Source of the DNA: Nitrincola alkalilacustris
GTDB lineage: Bacteria; Pseudomonadota; Gammaproteobacteria; Pseudomonadales; Balneatricaceae
Length of the DNA: 64,000 bases
Direction of reading: 5' to 3'
NCBI RefSeq assembly: GCF_008973755.1
Contig: NZ_WBOM01000003.1
Coordinates: forward strand, 466,053-530,052
Under the pieces are notes generated by a model. The model ran no database searches and was not told the DNA's origin. It was given only the letters and a program-made list of their open reading frames with translations. Both the position numbers and the translations under genes were made by a program. Of this stretch, positions 35,992-44,198 are shown one piece after another. Every line of letters begins with the position of its first letter. Position 1 is the first letter of the stretch.

Positions 35992-37377
35992 TTATATTTT
36001 GCCTTCAAGCATGGCGTAGTAAGCGGGGCGCAACATGCGCTCTTTCATGACCCATACGGTCCAGGATTCCTCTTTCGGATCGATGAAGGAGAAGGAGGGC
36101 AGCAGCTTGCTGTCCCAGCCAAACTCCACCAACATCGCCTTGCCGATACTGGTGATCAGTGGGCAGGAGGTATATCCGTTATGACGGGCAGGCAGTGGGC
36201 GATCCTGCAGATAGGCCAGGAAGTTCTGCTCCAGTACATTGGCCTGCATCTTCACGCTGGCGGCGGTCTTGTTGCTGGGCATCCCCATCACATCACCGAT
36301 ACCCCAGACATTGGGATAGTTGGGGTTCTGCAGGGTTTCTCTGTCCACCTCCATCCAGTCGACAAAGGGTCCTTCGCTGAAGCGCAGCGGGCTGTTGAGG
36401 ATTGATTCCGGTGCGGTCATGGGCGGGACAACATGAATAAAGTCGTAATCGCGTGTTTCCTCCCAGGTGTCCTGTTGCTCACTACCAACAGTGTAATGGC
36501 CAGATGTTGCCGTCCCTGTGCGCTCGCCCTTGACCTTATAAGTGGCTTTCTTTGCATCGGCATCAATCCCTGTGAGGGTCCAGAAATCGTTGCGTATCAC
36601 CCCCTGCTCGGTAAAGCGCTGCTTTACAAAGTCGTTATAGAAGGGCACACCGAACAAGCCGCCTGAAGGCGTCATGAACTCGACATTGAACTGATCACGT
36701 TTACCACTGTTCTCAAGGCGGGACAGGGTGGTGAAAGTCATTTTAAGGGGCGCACCGGCACATTTGAGGGCTGTCGGTGGCAGATTGAACAGGCCGGTAC
36801 CACGCCCACTTGCTATCCAGCGATCGATCTCGACACTGGTGGCTTCAGCCTCATTAATCCCGGCATAGACGCTGCCGATCCCCTTGCCCTGGCCAATCAG
36901 GCGTGTATCAATCCCTTCGATCCGTTCATAGCGCAGCTGTAATCCGCAAGCCACTATCAGGTAGTCATACTTTAATGTTTCACCATTACTGAGCGTGACC
37001 TGATTGTTATCCGGATCATACTCGGTCACCATGCCACGCACCCAGTTGACGCTGGGTGGCAGCCATTCGGCGGTTTTCGACAGTGTCTTCTTTTTGTTCC
37101 ATACCGCTGAGGCAACCAGCGTCCAACCGGGCTGATAGTGATGATCCTCACGGCTGTCTATGATGGTGATGCGCGCGCCGGGAAGGCTTCGGGTAAAGCG
37201 GTTAGCCATTGCAATACCACCTGCACCGGCGCCGCTGATAACAATATGCGCATTAGTCTGCTGAGCCAGCGCGTCAGGAATCAAACCTAATGCCGGTCCT
37301 GCAACGGCAGATGCCAGACCTAACTTGAGCAGGTCTCGGCGACTTTTACTATCTGGATGTGGGGTCTTTCTAGTCAT
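35992..37377 (-). CDS. Tat-exported sulfide:quinone reductase-like FAD oxidoreductase
   Basis: 461 residues. A Tat signal (SRRDLLKLGLASAVAGPALG) is at about 13-32, followed by the FAD loop SGAGAGGIAMANR. Three cysteines stand where sulfide:quinone reductases keep their redox cysteines: C144 (VACGLQLRY), C206 (LKCAGAP) and C405 (GYTSCPL). WGIGDVMGMP is the second FAD motif. The enzyme would oxidise sulfide to sulfane sulfur and reduce membrane quinone, here from the periplasmic face, which differs from the usual placement without a Tat signal. It is followed by a small membrane protein and divergent from an Lrp-type gene. A related flavocytochrome-c-like role is the alternative. Confidence 0.85.
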   Translation of the reverse strand: MTRKTPHPDSKSRRDLLKLGLASAVAGPALGLIPDALAQQTNAHIVISGAGAGGIAMANRFTRSLPGARITIIDSREDHHYQPGWTLVASAVWNKKKTLSKTAEWLPPSVNWVRGMVTEYDPDNNQVTLSNGETLKYDYLIVACGLQLRYERIEGIDTRLIGQGKGIGSVYAGINEAEATSVEIDRWIASGRGTGLFNLPPTALKCAGAPLKMTFTTLSRLENSGKRDQFNVEFMTPSGGLFGVPFYNDFVKQRFTEQGVIRNDFWTLTGIDADAKKATYKVKGERTGTATSGHYTVGSEQQDTWEETRDYDFIHVVPPMTAPESILNSPLRFSEGPFVDWMEVDRETLQNPNYPNVWGIGDVMGMPSNKTAASVKMQANVLEQNFLAYLQDRPLPARHNGYTSCPLITSIGKAMLVEFGWDSKLLPSFSFIDPKEESWTVWVMKERMLRPAYYAMLEGKI

Positions 37378-37400
37378 TGCACTTTACTCCGGGCGCCACT

Positions 37401-37423
37401 GAGTGATTAATTGGTGATCACTC
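37401..37423. promoter_or_regulatory. Operator-like inverted repeat upstream of the SQR-like gene
   Basis: GAGTGAT (37401-37407) and ATCACTC (37417-37423) form a perfect 7-bp inverted repeat around 9 bases, 24 bp upstream of the SQR start. The right arm overlaps an 8-bp GTGATCAC palindrome. A run of alternating A and T (37427-37462), itself roughly symmetrical, follows. Such sites suit an ArsR or Lrp-type regulator, but none is proven. Confidence 0.45.
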
Positions 37424-37609
37424 TATTTTTATATATATTAACATGACTTAAATTATATATAACTAATACTAAGGTCAATATTCCATTCTGTTTTACTTGC
37501 GCTGGATCAATACTTGAGTGGAAGGTTTGAATAGGTCATTGTGTAGAGATAACATTTGAACAAATAAACAAACGGATGCCCTTGTCCGGCAGAGCAGGTA
37601 AGTTCAACC

Positions 37610-38071
37610 GTGATTCAACTAGATACCTACGACAAACGCATCCTCAAGCTGCTTCAGACTGATGGACGCATCAGCAATCAGGAGTTGGCAGACAGTATCG
37701 GGCTGTCTCCCGCAGCTTGCTGGCGTCGGGTTAAGGCGCTGGAGGAAGCAGGCGTTATTCGTGGTTTTGTCGCGCTAGTAGAACCTCGTCAGGTAGGTCA
37801 GCCCCTGTGCGTGATGGCGATGGTGACCCTGTTACGACACAGTGCCGACAGCACGGTTGAATTTGAGGAGCGGGTAAAGCAGTACCCGGAAGTGCTGCAG
37901 TGTTATGCAGTGACGGGTACGGCGGATTTCATGTTGCGGGTCGTTATCCCCGATATGGAATCTTATGATCGTTTTCTGAATGAAAAGATCTTCACCATCT
38001 CCGGCATCTCACAGGTGCACAGTAATTTTGCACTGCGTGAAATCAAAAACGAGACAGCAATACCTGTCTGA
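37610..38071 (+). CDS. Lrp/AsnC-family regulator
   Basis: 153 residues. N-terminal helix-turn-helix (LADSIGLSPAACWRRVKALE) and a C-terminal RAM ligand-binding domain (VLQCYAVTGTADFMLRVVIP). GTG start at 37610 with AGGTAAG upstream. It is divergent from the SQR-like gene and 145 bp before the homogentisate operon, so it could regulate either. Lrp proteins near hmg or tyrosine genes often respond to aromatic amino acids. Confidence 0.88.
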   Translation: MIQLDTYDKRILKLLQTDGRISNQELADSIGLSPAACWRRVKALEEAGVIRGFVALVEPRQVGQPLCVMAMVTLLRHSADSTVEFEERVKQYPEVLQCYAVTGTADFMLRVVIPDMESYDRFLNEKIFTISGISQVHSNFALREIKNETAIPV

Positions 38072-38215
38072 TTTTCAAGGGTAGCAGATTCAGCACAGAC
38101 TCTTTCCTGTAAGGAAATAATCTTCTTCACCCTGTCGGGATTATCCCCGGATCAAAATTGGGTAAGGTAGGTCAGATAAAGAGAACCTACAAAAACAAGA
38201 AAGAAGAGAGCGACG

Positions 38216-39892
38216 ATGCTGAACACCTACACCTTCCCCGAGTATGATTATATTCGCTCCAAGGATCAGGATGCGGCTGAGCCTGTTCGCCATCCAGTGA
38301 TAGTGGTCGGCGCCGGACCAATCGGCATGGCGATGGCATTGGATCTGGCGTTACATGATGTACCCGTCGTGGTGCTGGATGACAACAACACCGTCAGTGT
38401 CGGTTCACGTGCTGTCTGCTACGCCAAGCGTTTTCTTGAGATCATGGATCGCCTGGGAATCGGGCAGCGTCTGGTGGACAAGGGTGTCACCTGGAACATC
38501 GGCAAGGTGTTCTTCGACCGTGATCTGGTTTACACCTTCAACATGCTGCCGGAGGAGCATCATCGACGTCCCGGTTTCATCAATCTTCAGCAGTATTACC
38601 TTGAAGAGTACATGGTTGACCGCATCCATGAGCTGGGCGGTATCGATCTGCGCTGGAAAAGCAAAGTCACTCAGGTTGAGCAGGACGAAACGGGCGCCAC
38701 TGTCACGGTCGAAACGCCGGAAGGCAGCTATCGCATGCAATGCGACTACCTGATCGCCTGTGATGGTGCCAACTCTCAGATCCGCAGCCAGTGTGGACTG
38801 GAGTCCAAAGGGCAGATCTTCAAGGATCGCTTCCTGATCGCCGATGTGGTGATGGACCCGAGCAACTTCCCACCTGAGCGCTGGTTCTGGTTCAACCCGC
38901 ACTTCCATGAGGGGCAGTCTACACTGCTGCATCGTCAGGCTGACAATGTCTGGCGTATCGATTTCGATCTGGGTTGGGATGCCGATCCGGAAGAGGAGAA
39001 AAAGCCGGAGAACATCATTCCACGTGTGCGTGCCTTCCTGGGAGATGAGGTCGAGTTTGAACTGGAATGGGCGAGTGTTTATACCTTCACCTGTCGCCGC
39101 ATGGACAACTTCCGTCTGGGTCGTATCTTCTTTGCCGGTGATGCTGCACATCAGGTTTCACCCTTTGGTGCACGTGGTGCCAACTCCGGTGCCCAGGACA
39201 CCGATAATCTGGCATGGAAACTCAAGTTGGTGATGGATGGCCGTGCGCCGGACAGCCTGCTGGATACCTATTCAGATGAGCGCGTCTATGCAGCAGATGA
39301 GAATATTCTCAACTCGACCCGTTCAACAGACTTCATTACCCCCAAGAACGAGATCAGCCGTGTATTCCGTGACGCGACACTGAGCCTGGCCAGGGATTAT
39401 CCCTTCGCCCGCCGTCTGGTCAACTCGGGCCGCCTGTCTTTGCCTGCGGTGTACACCCACTCATCGCTGAATACGCTGGATCAGGAAACCTTCGTCGGTA
39501 ATATGCTGCCCGGCGCGCCAAGCACCGATGCACCGGTCAGCAAGGCAGGGCAGGAAGGTTATCTGCTCGATCATCTGGGCAATCAGTTCAATGGCCTGCT
39601 GTTCATTGAAGGCAAGCGTGATCTGAGCCAAGCGGTACTGGATCAACTTTCGGCCCTGTATCAGGCGAAAATCCCGCTGAAGAGCTATCTGGTCTGCTCA
39701 CACCAGGTTGATCTGCCTCTACCTGATGGTGTCGAGTTGCTGGTGGATACACTGGGTGTGGTCAAGGAGCGCTTTGACGCAACTGCAGGAACCTTCTATG
39801 TGCTGCGCCCGGATCAGCATGTCTGCGCCAGAATGCGCCAGCTTGATAACAACCGCGTTGCTGCTGCTATCCGCAAGGCAACGGCTCAGTGA
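38216..39892 (+). CDS. FAD-dependent aromatic hydroxylase, MhaA-like (3-hydroxyphenylacetate 6-hydroxylase candidate)
   Basis: 558 residues of a class A flavin monooxygenase: VVVGAGPIGMAMAL near residue 30, LIACDGANSQIRSQ, and IFFAGDAAHQVSPFGARGAN with a C-terminal thioredoxin-like domain after about 440. MhpA and 2,4-dichlorophenol hydroxylase share this layout. The position upstream of homogentisate dioxygenase and next to a 67-residue partner is like the known mhaAB genes of Pseudomonas, whose flavoprotein makes homogentisate from 3-hydroxyphenylacetate. The specific substrate is inferred from context. An MhpA-like enzyme for another phenol is the alternative. Confidence 0.75.
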   Translation: MLNTYTFPEYDYIRSKDQDAAEPVRHPVIVVGAGPIGMAMALDLALHDVPVVVLDDNNTVSVGSRAVCYAKRFLEIMDRLGIGQRLVDKGVTWNIGKVFFDRDLVYTFNMLPEEHHRRPGFINLQQYYLEEYMVDRIHELGGIDLRWKSKVTQVEQDETGATVTVETPEGSYRMQCDYLIACDGANSQIRSQCGLESKGQIFKDRFLIADVVMDPSNFPPERWFWFNPHFHEGQSTLLHRQADNVWRIDFDLGWDADPEEEKKPENIIPRVRAFLGDEVEFELEWASVYTFTCRRMDNFRLGRIFFAGDAAHQVSPFGARGANSGAQDTDNLAWKLKLVMDGRAPDSLLDTYSDERVYAADENILNSTRSTDFITPKNEISRVFRDATLSLARDYPFARRLVNSGRLSLPAVYTHSSLNTLDQETFVGNMLPGAPSTDAPVSKAGQEGYLLDHLGNQFNGLLFIEGKRDLSQAVLDQLSALYQAKIPLKSYLVCSHQVDLPLPDGVELLVDTLGVVKERFDATAGTFYVLRPDQHVCARMRQLDNNRVAAAIRKATAQ

Positions 39893-39922
39893 TTTCGTCA
39901 AGACAGAATAAGAGAGAGAAAC

Positions 39923-40126
39923 ATGACTAAACTTATAACTGATCCGAACCTGCTGCAGCCGGATGATTTCTATCAGGAGCTGACAGATCTTCACCGTGAT
40001 CTGACGCCCGAACAGAGCGCCGAGATCAATGCCAAGCTGATCCTGTTGCTGTGTAATCATATCGGTGATCAGGCGGTACTGTCGGAAGCGATGCTGATCG
40101 CGAAAAAGAATCTGAAAGCGGCTTAA
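39923..40126 (+). CDS. DUF2783 small protein, MhaB-like partner of the hydroxylase
   Basis: 67 residues, almost entirely helical and acidic (FYQELTDLHRDLTPEQSAEI, then NAKLILLLCNHIGD). DUF2783 proteins usually sit next to FAD aromatic hydroxylases. In the Pseudomonas MhaAB system the small protein is needed for coupled hydroxylation. It starts 30 bp after the hydroxylase, with AGAGAGAAAC before the ATG, and precedes hmgA. Role assigned from context. Confidence 0.75.
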   Translation: MTKLITDPNLLQPDDFYQELTDLHRDLTPEQSAEINAKLILLLCNHIGDQAVLSEAMLIAKKNLKAA

Positions 40127-40142
40127 TACAAACGCCGCATTT

Positions 40143-40190
40143 GGGGCGATGCCCCGGACAGACACAGTGCACTGGCGCACAAGACGCCAG
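40143..40190 (+). repeat. Two hairpins between the MhaB-like gene and hmgA
   Basis: GGGGC/GCCCC (40143-40147 with 40151-40155, 3-base loop) is followed by CTGGCG/CGCCAG (40172-40177 with 40185-40190, 7-base loop). They have no T-tract and probably process or stabilise the polycistronic message. Confidence 0.5.
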
Positions 40191-40231
40191 GCACATCTAT
40201 GCTGTAAGTGCTTTTAATGAAAGGGTGATAC

Positions 40232-41356
40232 ATGAAAAAATGGATTCACTACCCCGTTATCGAGGGTGAAACCACGCGCCAGGCTCACTGCGACATGCCT
40301 GCGGGTACTTTTGATCGCGAGGTAGGGCGTGAAGGCTTCTTCGGCCCAGCCACGCAGATGCATCACAAGCATGCACCGACAGGCTGGATCAGAATGGAAG
40401 GGCCGTTGCGCCCACGCTCTGCTGATATCAACGAAATTTCCAACCGGGCAGACAGTCCGGCAGATGCGGTTCTGTTGCTGCACAATGCTGCATGCAAGGT
40501 ACGCACCTGGCGCTGTGATCAGGCGATGGACCATCTGTTCCGCAATCAGGATGGTGATGATCTGCTGTTTATCCATGAAGGCAGCGGCGAGTTTTTCTGC
40601 GATTACGGTCATTTCAGCTTCCGGGATGGTGACTATATCGTGATTCCCCGCGGCACCATGTGGCGTATCGAGCCTACCGCGCCGATCTTCATGATGCTGA
40701 CCGAAGCGACTAACGATGCCTATCAACTGCCGGAAAAAGGAGCGGTCGGTCAGCACGCGATCTTTGATGCCGGGGTGCTGGATCGCCCGCATATCAATGA
40801 CCAGTTCAAGGCGCAGCAGGATGAAAACGAGTGGACCATCCGTGTTAAGCGCCTTAACCAGATCACCGAGATCACCTATCCCTACAATCCGCTCGACTGT
40901 GTCGGCTGGCACGGTGATCTGTGTGTGGTCAAACTCAACTGGCGTGATATCCGTCCGCTGATGAGCCACCGTTTCCATCTGCCGCCAAGTGCACACACCA
41001 CCTGGGTGGCAAAGCGCTTTGTAGTATGCACCTTCTGCCCACGCCCGATGGAGACTGATCCGGGCGCCCTTAAGTTGCCCTATTTTCATAATAATGATGA
41101 TTATGATGAGGTGCTCTTCTATCATCAGGGTAACTTCTTCAGCCGTGACAATATTCGTGCCGGGATGATCACCTTCCATCCCTGCGGTTTTACGCATGGT
41201 CCGCATCCAAAAGCCTATGCTGCTGCCGAAGGCAATGCCGGCAAGATGACCGATGAGGTGGCGATGATGATCGATACACGCGATCCACTCGAACACACGC
41301 CAGCCTTCAGTCAGGTGGAAGATGTCAACTACGTGAACTCCTGGAAACCGAAGTAA
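40232..41356 (+). CDS. hmgA: Homogentisate 1,2-dioxygenase
   Basis: 374 residues with the HmgA signatures GPATQMHHKHAPTGW and LLFIHEGSGEFFCDYG. The ferrous iron ligands are in the C-terminal segment: His in PYFHNNDDYDE, Glu in YDEVLF, and His in GFTHGPHP. It opens the homogentisate ring to maleylacetoacetate. It is shorter than the usual 430-residue form, mainly at the N terminus, but the start is fixed by the run of conserved sequence from MKKWIHY. fahA and maiA follow. Confidence 0.92.
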   Translation: MKKWIHYPVIEGETTRQAHCDMPAGTFDREVGREGFFGPATQMHHKHAPTGWIRMEGPLRPRSADINEISNRADSPADAVLLLHNAACKVRTWRCDQAMDHLFRNQDGDDLLFIHEGSGEFFCDYGHFSFRDGDYIVIPRGTMWRIEPTAPIFMMLTEATNDAYQLPEKGAVGQHAIFDAGVLDRPHINDQFKAQQDENEWTIRVKRLNQITEITYPYNPLDCVGWHGDLCVVKLNWRDIRPLMSHRFHLPPSAHTTWVAKRFVVCTFCPRPMETDPGALKLPYFHNNDDYDEVLFYHQGNFFSRDNIRAGMITFHPCGFTHGPHPKAYAAAEGNAGKMTDEVAMMIDTRDPLEHTPAFSQVEDVNYVNSWKPK

Positions 41357-41378
41357 CCGGGAATATTCATCAATAACC

Positions 41379-41423
41379 GAGCCTGACTGCTGTGATGCAT
41401 AAAACTATCCGGCAGCCAGGCTC
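41379..41423 (+). repeat. Intergenic hairpin between hmgA and fahA
   Basis: GAGCCTG-A-CTGC (41379-41390) pairs with GCAG-C-CAGGCTC (41412-41423) with one mismatch. An ATTTTT tract begins about 8 bases on, so it could be a partial attenuator as well as a processing hairpin. Confidence 0.5.
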
Positions 41424-41449
41424 CAGAATAAATTTTTCAAGGTGAACAT

Positions 41450-42463
41450 ATGAAACTCGGATCTCTCAATCAGGGACGTGACGGCAAGCTGGTCGTTGTA
41501 TCCCGTGACCTCAGCCTGGCAGTTGAGGTGCAAAATATCGCACCAACCATGCAGTATGCGATCGACAACTGGGATACGGTGGCGCCAGCGCTGGAACGTA
41601 TCTATCTGTCACTGAATGAAGGTGAGGTAGTCGGTTCCTTTGAGCTGGATCTCAATCAGCTTGCCTCTCCACTGCCACGTGCCTATCAGTGGTGCGACGG
41701 ATCAGCCTATGTGAATCATGTAGAGTTGGTACGCAAGGCACGTAATGCCGAGATGCCACCGAGCTTCTGGACAGATCCGCTGATGTATCAGGGTGGATCT
41801 GATGCTTTCCTGGCACCCACAGGTGACATTCTGATGGAGAGCGAAGAGTGGGGGATCGACTTTGAAGCAGAAGTGGCCGTTGTCACAGGTGATGTGCCGA
41901 TGGGTGTCAGTGCTGAGAAGGCAGCAGAGACGATCCGTCTGGTGATGCTGGTTAATGACGTTTCACTGCGTAATCTGATTCCGGCAGAGCTTGCCAAAGG
42001 CTTTGGCTTTTTCCAGTCGAAACCCTCAAGTGCTTTTTCACCGGTTGCCGTCACGCCGGATGAGCTGGGCAACAGCTGGCAGGATGGTCGCCTGAATGGA
42101 CCGATGCTGGTGGAGTACAACAATCAGCCGTTCGGCAAGGCCGATTGTGGCACCGATATGGTGTTCAACTTCCCACAGTTGATCGCCCATGCGGCCAAAA
42201 CTCGCCCACTGGGTGCCGGTGCCATTATCGGCTCAGGTACCGTTTCCAACAAGCAGGATACTGAGCATGGTTCTGCGATTGCTGATGGTGGTGTTGGCTA
42301 CTCCTGCATTGCCGAGGTTCGCATGATTGAAACGATCAATACCGGTGCGGCCAAAACACCTTACATGAGCTTTGGTGATCGTGTGCGTATCGACGTTAAG
42401 GATGCCAAGGGTCAGAGCATTTTTGGTGCGATTGATCAGAAGGTTGTCAAATATACCGCTTGA
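41450..42463 (+). CDS. fahA: Fumarylacetoacetase / FAA hydrolase family
   Basis: 337 residues with an N-terminal FAA_N domain and the C-terminal FAH fold (SEEWGIDFEAEVAVVTGD, ELAKGFGFFQSKPSSAFSPV). The acidic residues in the first segment bind the divalent metal. It cleaves fumarylacetoacetate to fumarate and acetoacetate, the last step of the homogentisate pathway. AAGGTG precedes the ATG. It lies 93 bp after hmgA and 84 bp before maiA. Confidence 0.9.
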   Translation: MKLGSLNQGRDGKLVVVSRDLSLAVEVQNIAPTMQYAIDNWDTVAPALERIYLSLNEGEVVGSFELDLNQLASPLPRAYQWCDGSAYVNHVELVRKARNAEMPPSFWTDPLMYQGGSDAFLAPTGDILMESEEWGIDFEAEVAVVTGDVPMGVSAEKAAETIRLVMLVNDVSLRNLIPAELAKGFGFFQSKPSSAFSPVAVTPDELGNSWQDGRLNGPMLVEYNNQPFGKADCGTDMVFNFPQLIAHAAKTRPLGAGAIIGSGTVSNKQDTEHGSAIADGGVGYSCIAEVRMIETINTGAAKTPYMSFGDRVRIDVKDAKGQSIFGAIDQKVVKYTA

Positions 42464-42547
42464 GTATGTCTGCCCGGTCGTTGAGCGTCACAGCTCAGCG
42501 GCCTGTCTGATACAGAACAATCATACGATCAATCACAGAGGACAAAA

Positions 42548-43189
42548 ATGATGAAGCTCTATGATTACTGCCGCTCATCGGCGGCCTATCGTGTGCGCAT
42601 TGCGTTGAATATGAAAGGCCTGGAGTACGAACAGATCCCGGTCAGTCTGCTGGAAGCCGAGCATCGCAGTGCTGAGCACCTGTCCCGTAACCCTCAGGGT
42701 CTGGTACCGAGTCTGGAAGACAAGGGCGCTATCATCAATCAGTCACTCGCCATAGTTGAGTACCTTGAGGAGCGCTACCCGGATACCTTCCGACTGCTGC
42801 CGGCAGAGCCTCTGGCACGTGCTCGTGTGCGCTCGCTGTCCCAATTGATTGCCTGCGACATACATCCGGTCAATAACCTGCGCATTCTGAAGTATCTAGT
42901 CTCTGAGTTTGGCATCACGGAAGAGCAGAAAACCGCCTGGTATCAGCACTGGATTCATGCAGGTTTTCAAGCCCTGGAGCAGCACCTGACTAGTAGTGAT
43001 GAGACAGGTGTGTATTGCCAGGGCGACAGTCCGACATTGGCTGATATCTGCCTGGTTCCGCAGGTATTCAATGCCAACCGCTTTAAATGTGATCTCAGCG
43101 ATTTCCCGACCATCCGTCGTATCCATGCGGCCTGTGAAGAGCTGGAGGCGTTCAGTAAAGCGCATCCTGATCTGCAGCCAGGTGCTTGA
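42548..43189 (+). CDS. maiA: Maleylacetoacetate isomerase (zeta-class GST)
   Basis: 213 residues. The zeta-GST N terminus YDYCRSSAAYRVRIALNMKG carries the active-site serines and an arginine, with LEERYPD and a helical C-terminal domain. It isomerises maleylacetoacetate to fumarylacetoacetate with glutathione as cofactor. Two ATGs are adjacent; the first is used. The order hmgA-fahA-maiA gives the complete lower pathway. The upstream enzyme 4-hydroxyphenylpyruvate dioxygenase is not in the window. Confidence 0.92.
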   Translation: MMKLYDYCRSSAAYRVRIALNMKGLEYEQIPVSLLEAEHRSAEHLSRNPQGLVPSLEDKGAIINQSLAIVEYLEERYPDTFRLLPAEPLARARVRSLSQLIACDIHPVNNLRILKYLVSEFGITEEQKTAWYQHWIHAGFQALEQHLTSSDETGVYCQGDSPTLADICLVPQVFNANRFKCDLSDFPTIRRIHAACEELEAFSKAHPDLQPGA

Positions 43190-43230
43190 GATCTGACTTA
43201 ATTCGACCTATTCAAGAACAGGAAACCATC

Positions 43231-44193
43231 ATGGCGAAAAAACCCTTTGCATCATCCGCCGATCTCGGCGAGAAAAAAGAGATCCTCGAAGTCCTTGGTG
43301 ACGGCATCTATGCCTTGACCGCCGAAGGTGACCCCAATGTGGGTGCGATCGAAGCGGAAGATTTCATCATTGCATTTGAAGCCCGTGCGACACCCAAAGC
43401 CGCAAATGACTGGCTGGAGATGCTGCGCGAACATACTGATAAACCGGTTAAATATCTGGTGCTGTCGCACTACCACGCTGTGCGTGTACTGGGTGCATCT
43501 GCCTTCAAGGCTGAAAGCATTATCGCGCATGAGAAAACCAAATTCCTGATCGATGAGCGCGGCAACGAAGACTGGGCCAGCGAATACGGCCGCATGCCAC
43601 GCCTGTTCCGTGAGCCAGATGGCATCCCCGGTCTGACTCACCCCGATATCGTGTTCAATGATCGTCTGGAAATCCCTCTGGGCGGTGATCGTGGCAGCCT
43701 GATTCTGGAGTATTGCGGTCGTGGCCACACGGCTGGCGATATCGTGGCCTGGTTACCGAAACAGAAAGTCCTCTTTGCAGGTGATCTGGTTGAAGCGGCA
43801 GCCGCACTCTACACAGGCGATGCTTTCCACTTCGACTGGGCCAGCAAAACACTGGACAAGGTTAAATCCTACGAAGCAGAAGTGCTGGTCGGTGGCCGTG
43901 GTGCAGTGGCACGTGGTCGTGCCGAGGTTGATGCTGCCATCGAACAGACCCGTGGATTCCTCACCGGCATGATCGAAAAAGTGGGCGAAGTGCACAAGCG
44001 CGGCGGCACGCTGAAGGAAGCCTTCGAGCAGACTCACGAGCATCTGGCACCCAAGTTCGGCATGTGGCCGATCTTCGAACACTGCCTGCCATTCGATGTG
44101 CAGCGCCTGTGGGACGAGTTCGACGACATCGACTGGCCACGCATCTGGACCGCAGAGCGTGATCAGGAAGTTTGGGATAAACTGCAGGATTAA
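43231..44193 (+). CDS. Metallo-beta-lactamase-fold protein with altered metal site
   Basis: 320 residues of the MBL superfamily. ATG 43231 has AGGAAA upstream; longer starts at 43186 lie in maiA's tail. The usual HxHxDH motif reads H80-Y-H82-A-V-R (VLSHYHAVRVLG), so both metal-2 ligands are gone. H166 (GRGHTAGD) and D185 (LFAGDLVE) remain, and the last histidine is replaced by R223 (VGGRGAVAR). A mononuclear or non-hydrolytic function is thus likely. As the last gene of the homogentisate operon, it may act on a toxic quinone or thioester intermediate; this is only a suggestion. It ends 5 bp from a convergent AraC-type gene. Confidence 0.75.
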   Translation: MAKKPFASSADLGEKKEILEVLGDGIYALTAEGDPNVGAIEAEDFIIAFEARATPKAANDWLEMLREHTDKPVKYLVLSHYHAVRVLGASAFKAESIIAHEKTKFLIDERGNEDWASEYGRMPRLFREPDGIPGLTHPDIVFNDRLEIPLGGDRGSLILEYCGRGHTAGDIVAWLPKQKVLFAGDLVEAAAALYTGDAFHFDWASKTLDKVKSYEAEVLVGGRGAVARGRAEVDAAIEQTRGFLTGMIEKVGEVHKRGGTLKEAFEQTHEHLAPKFGMWPIFEHCLPFDVQRLWDEFDDIDWPRIWTAERDQEVWDKLQD

Positions 44194-44198
44194 TCGCT

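Noticed and set aside
40214..41296. 360-residue open frame antisense to hmgA
   Set aside because: It mirrors hmgA, whose active-site residues are clear, and has no supporting features of its own.
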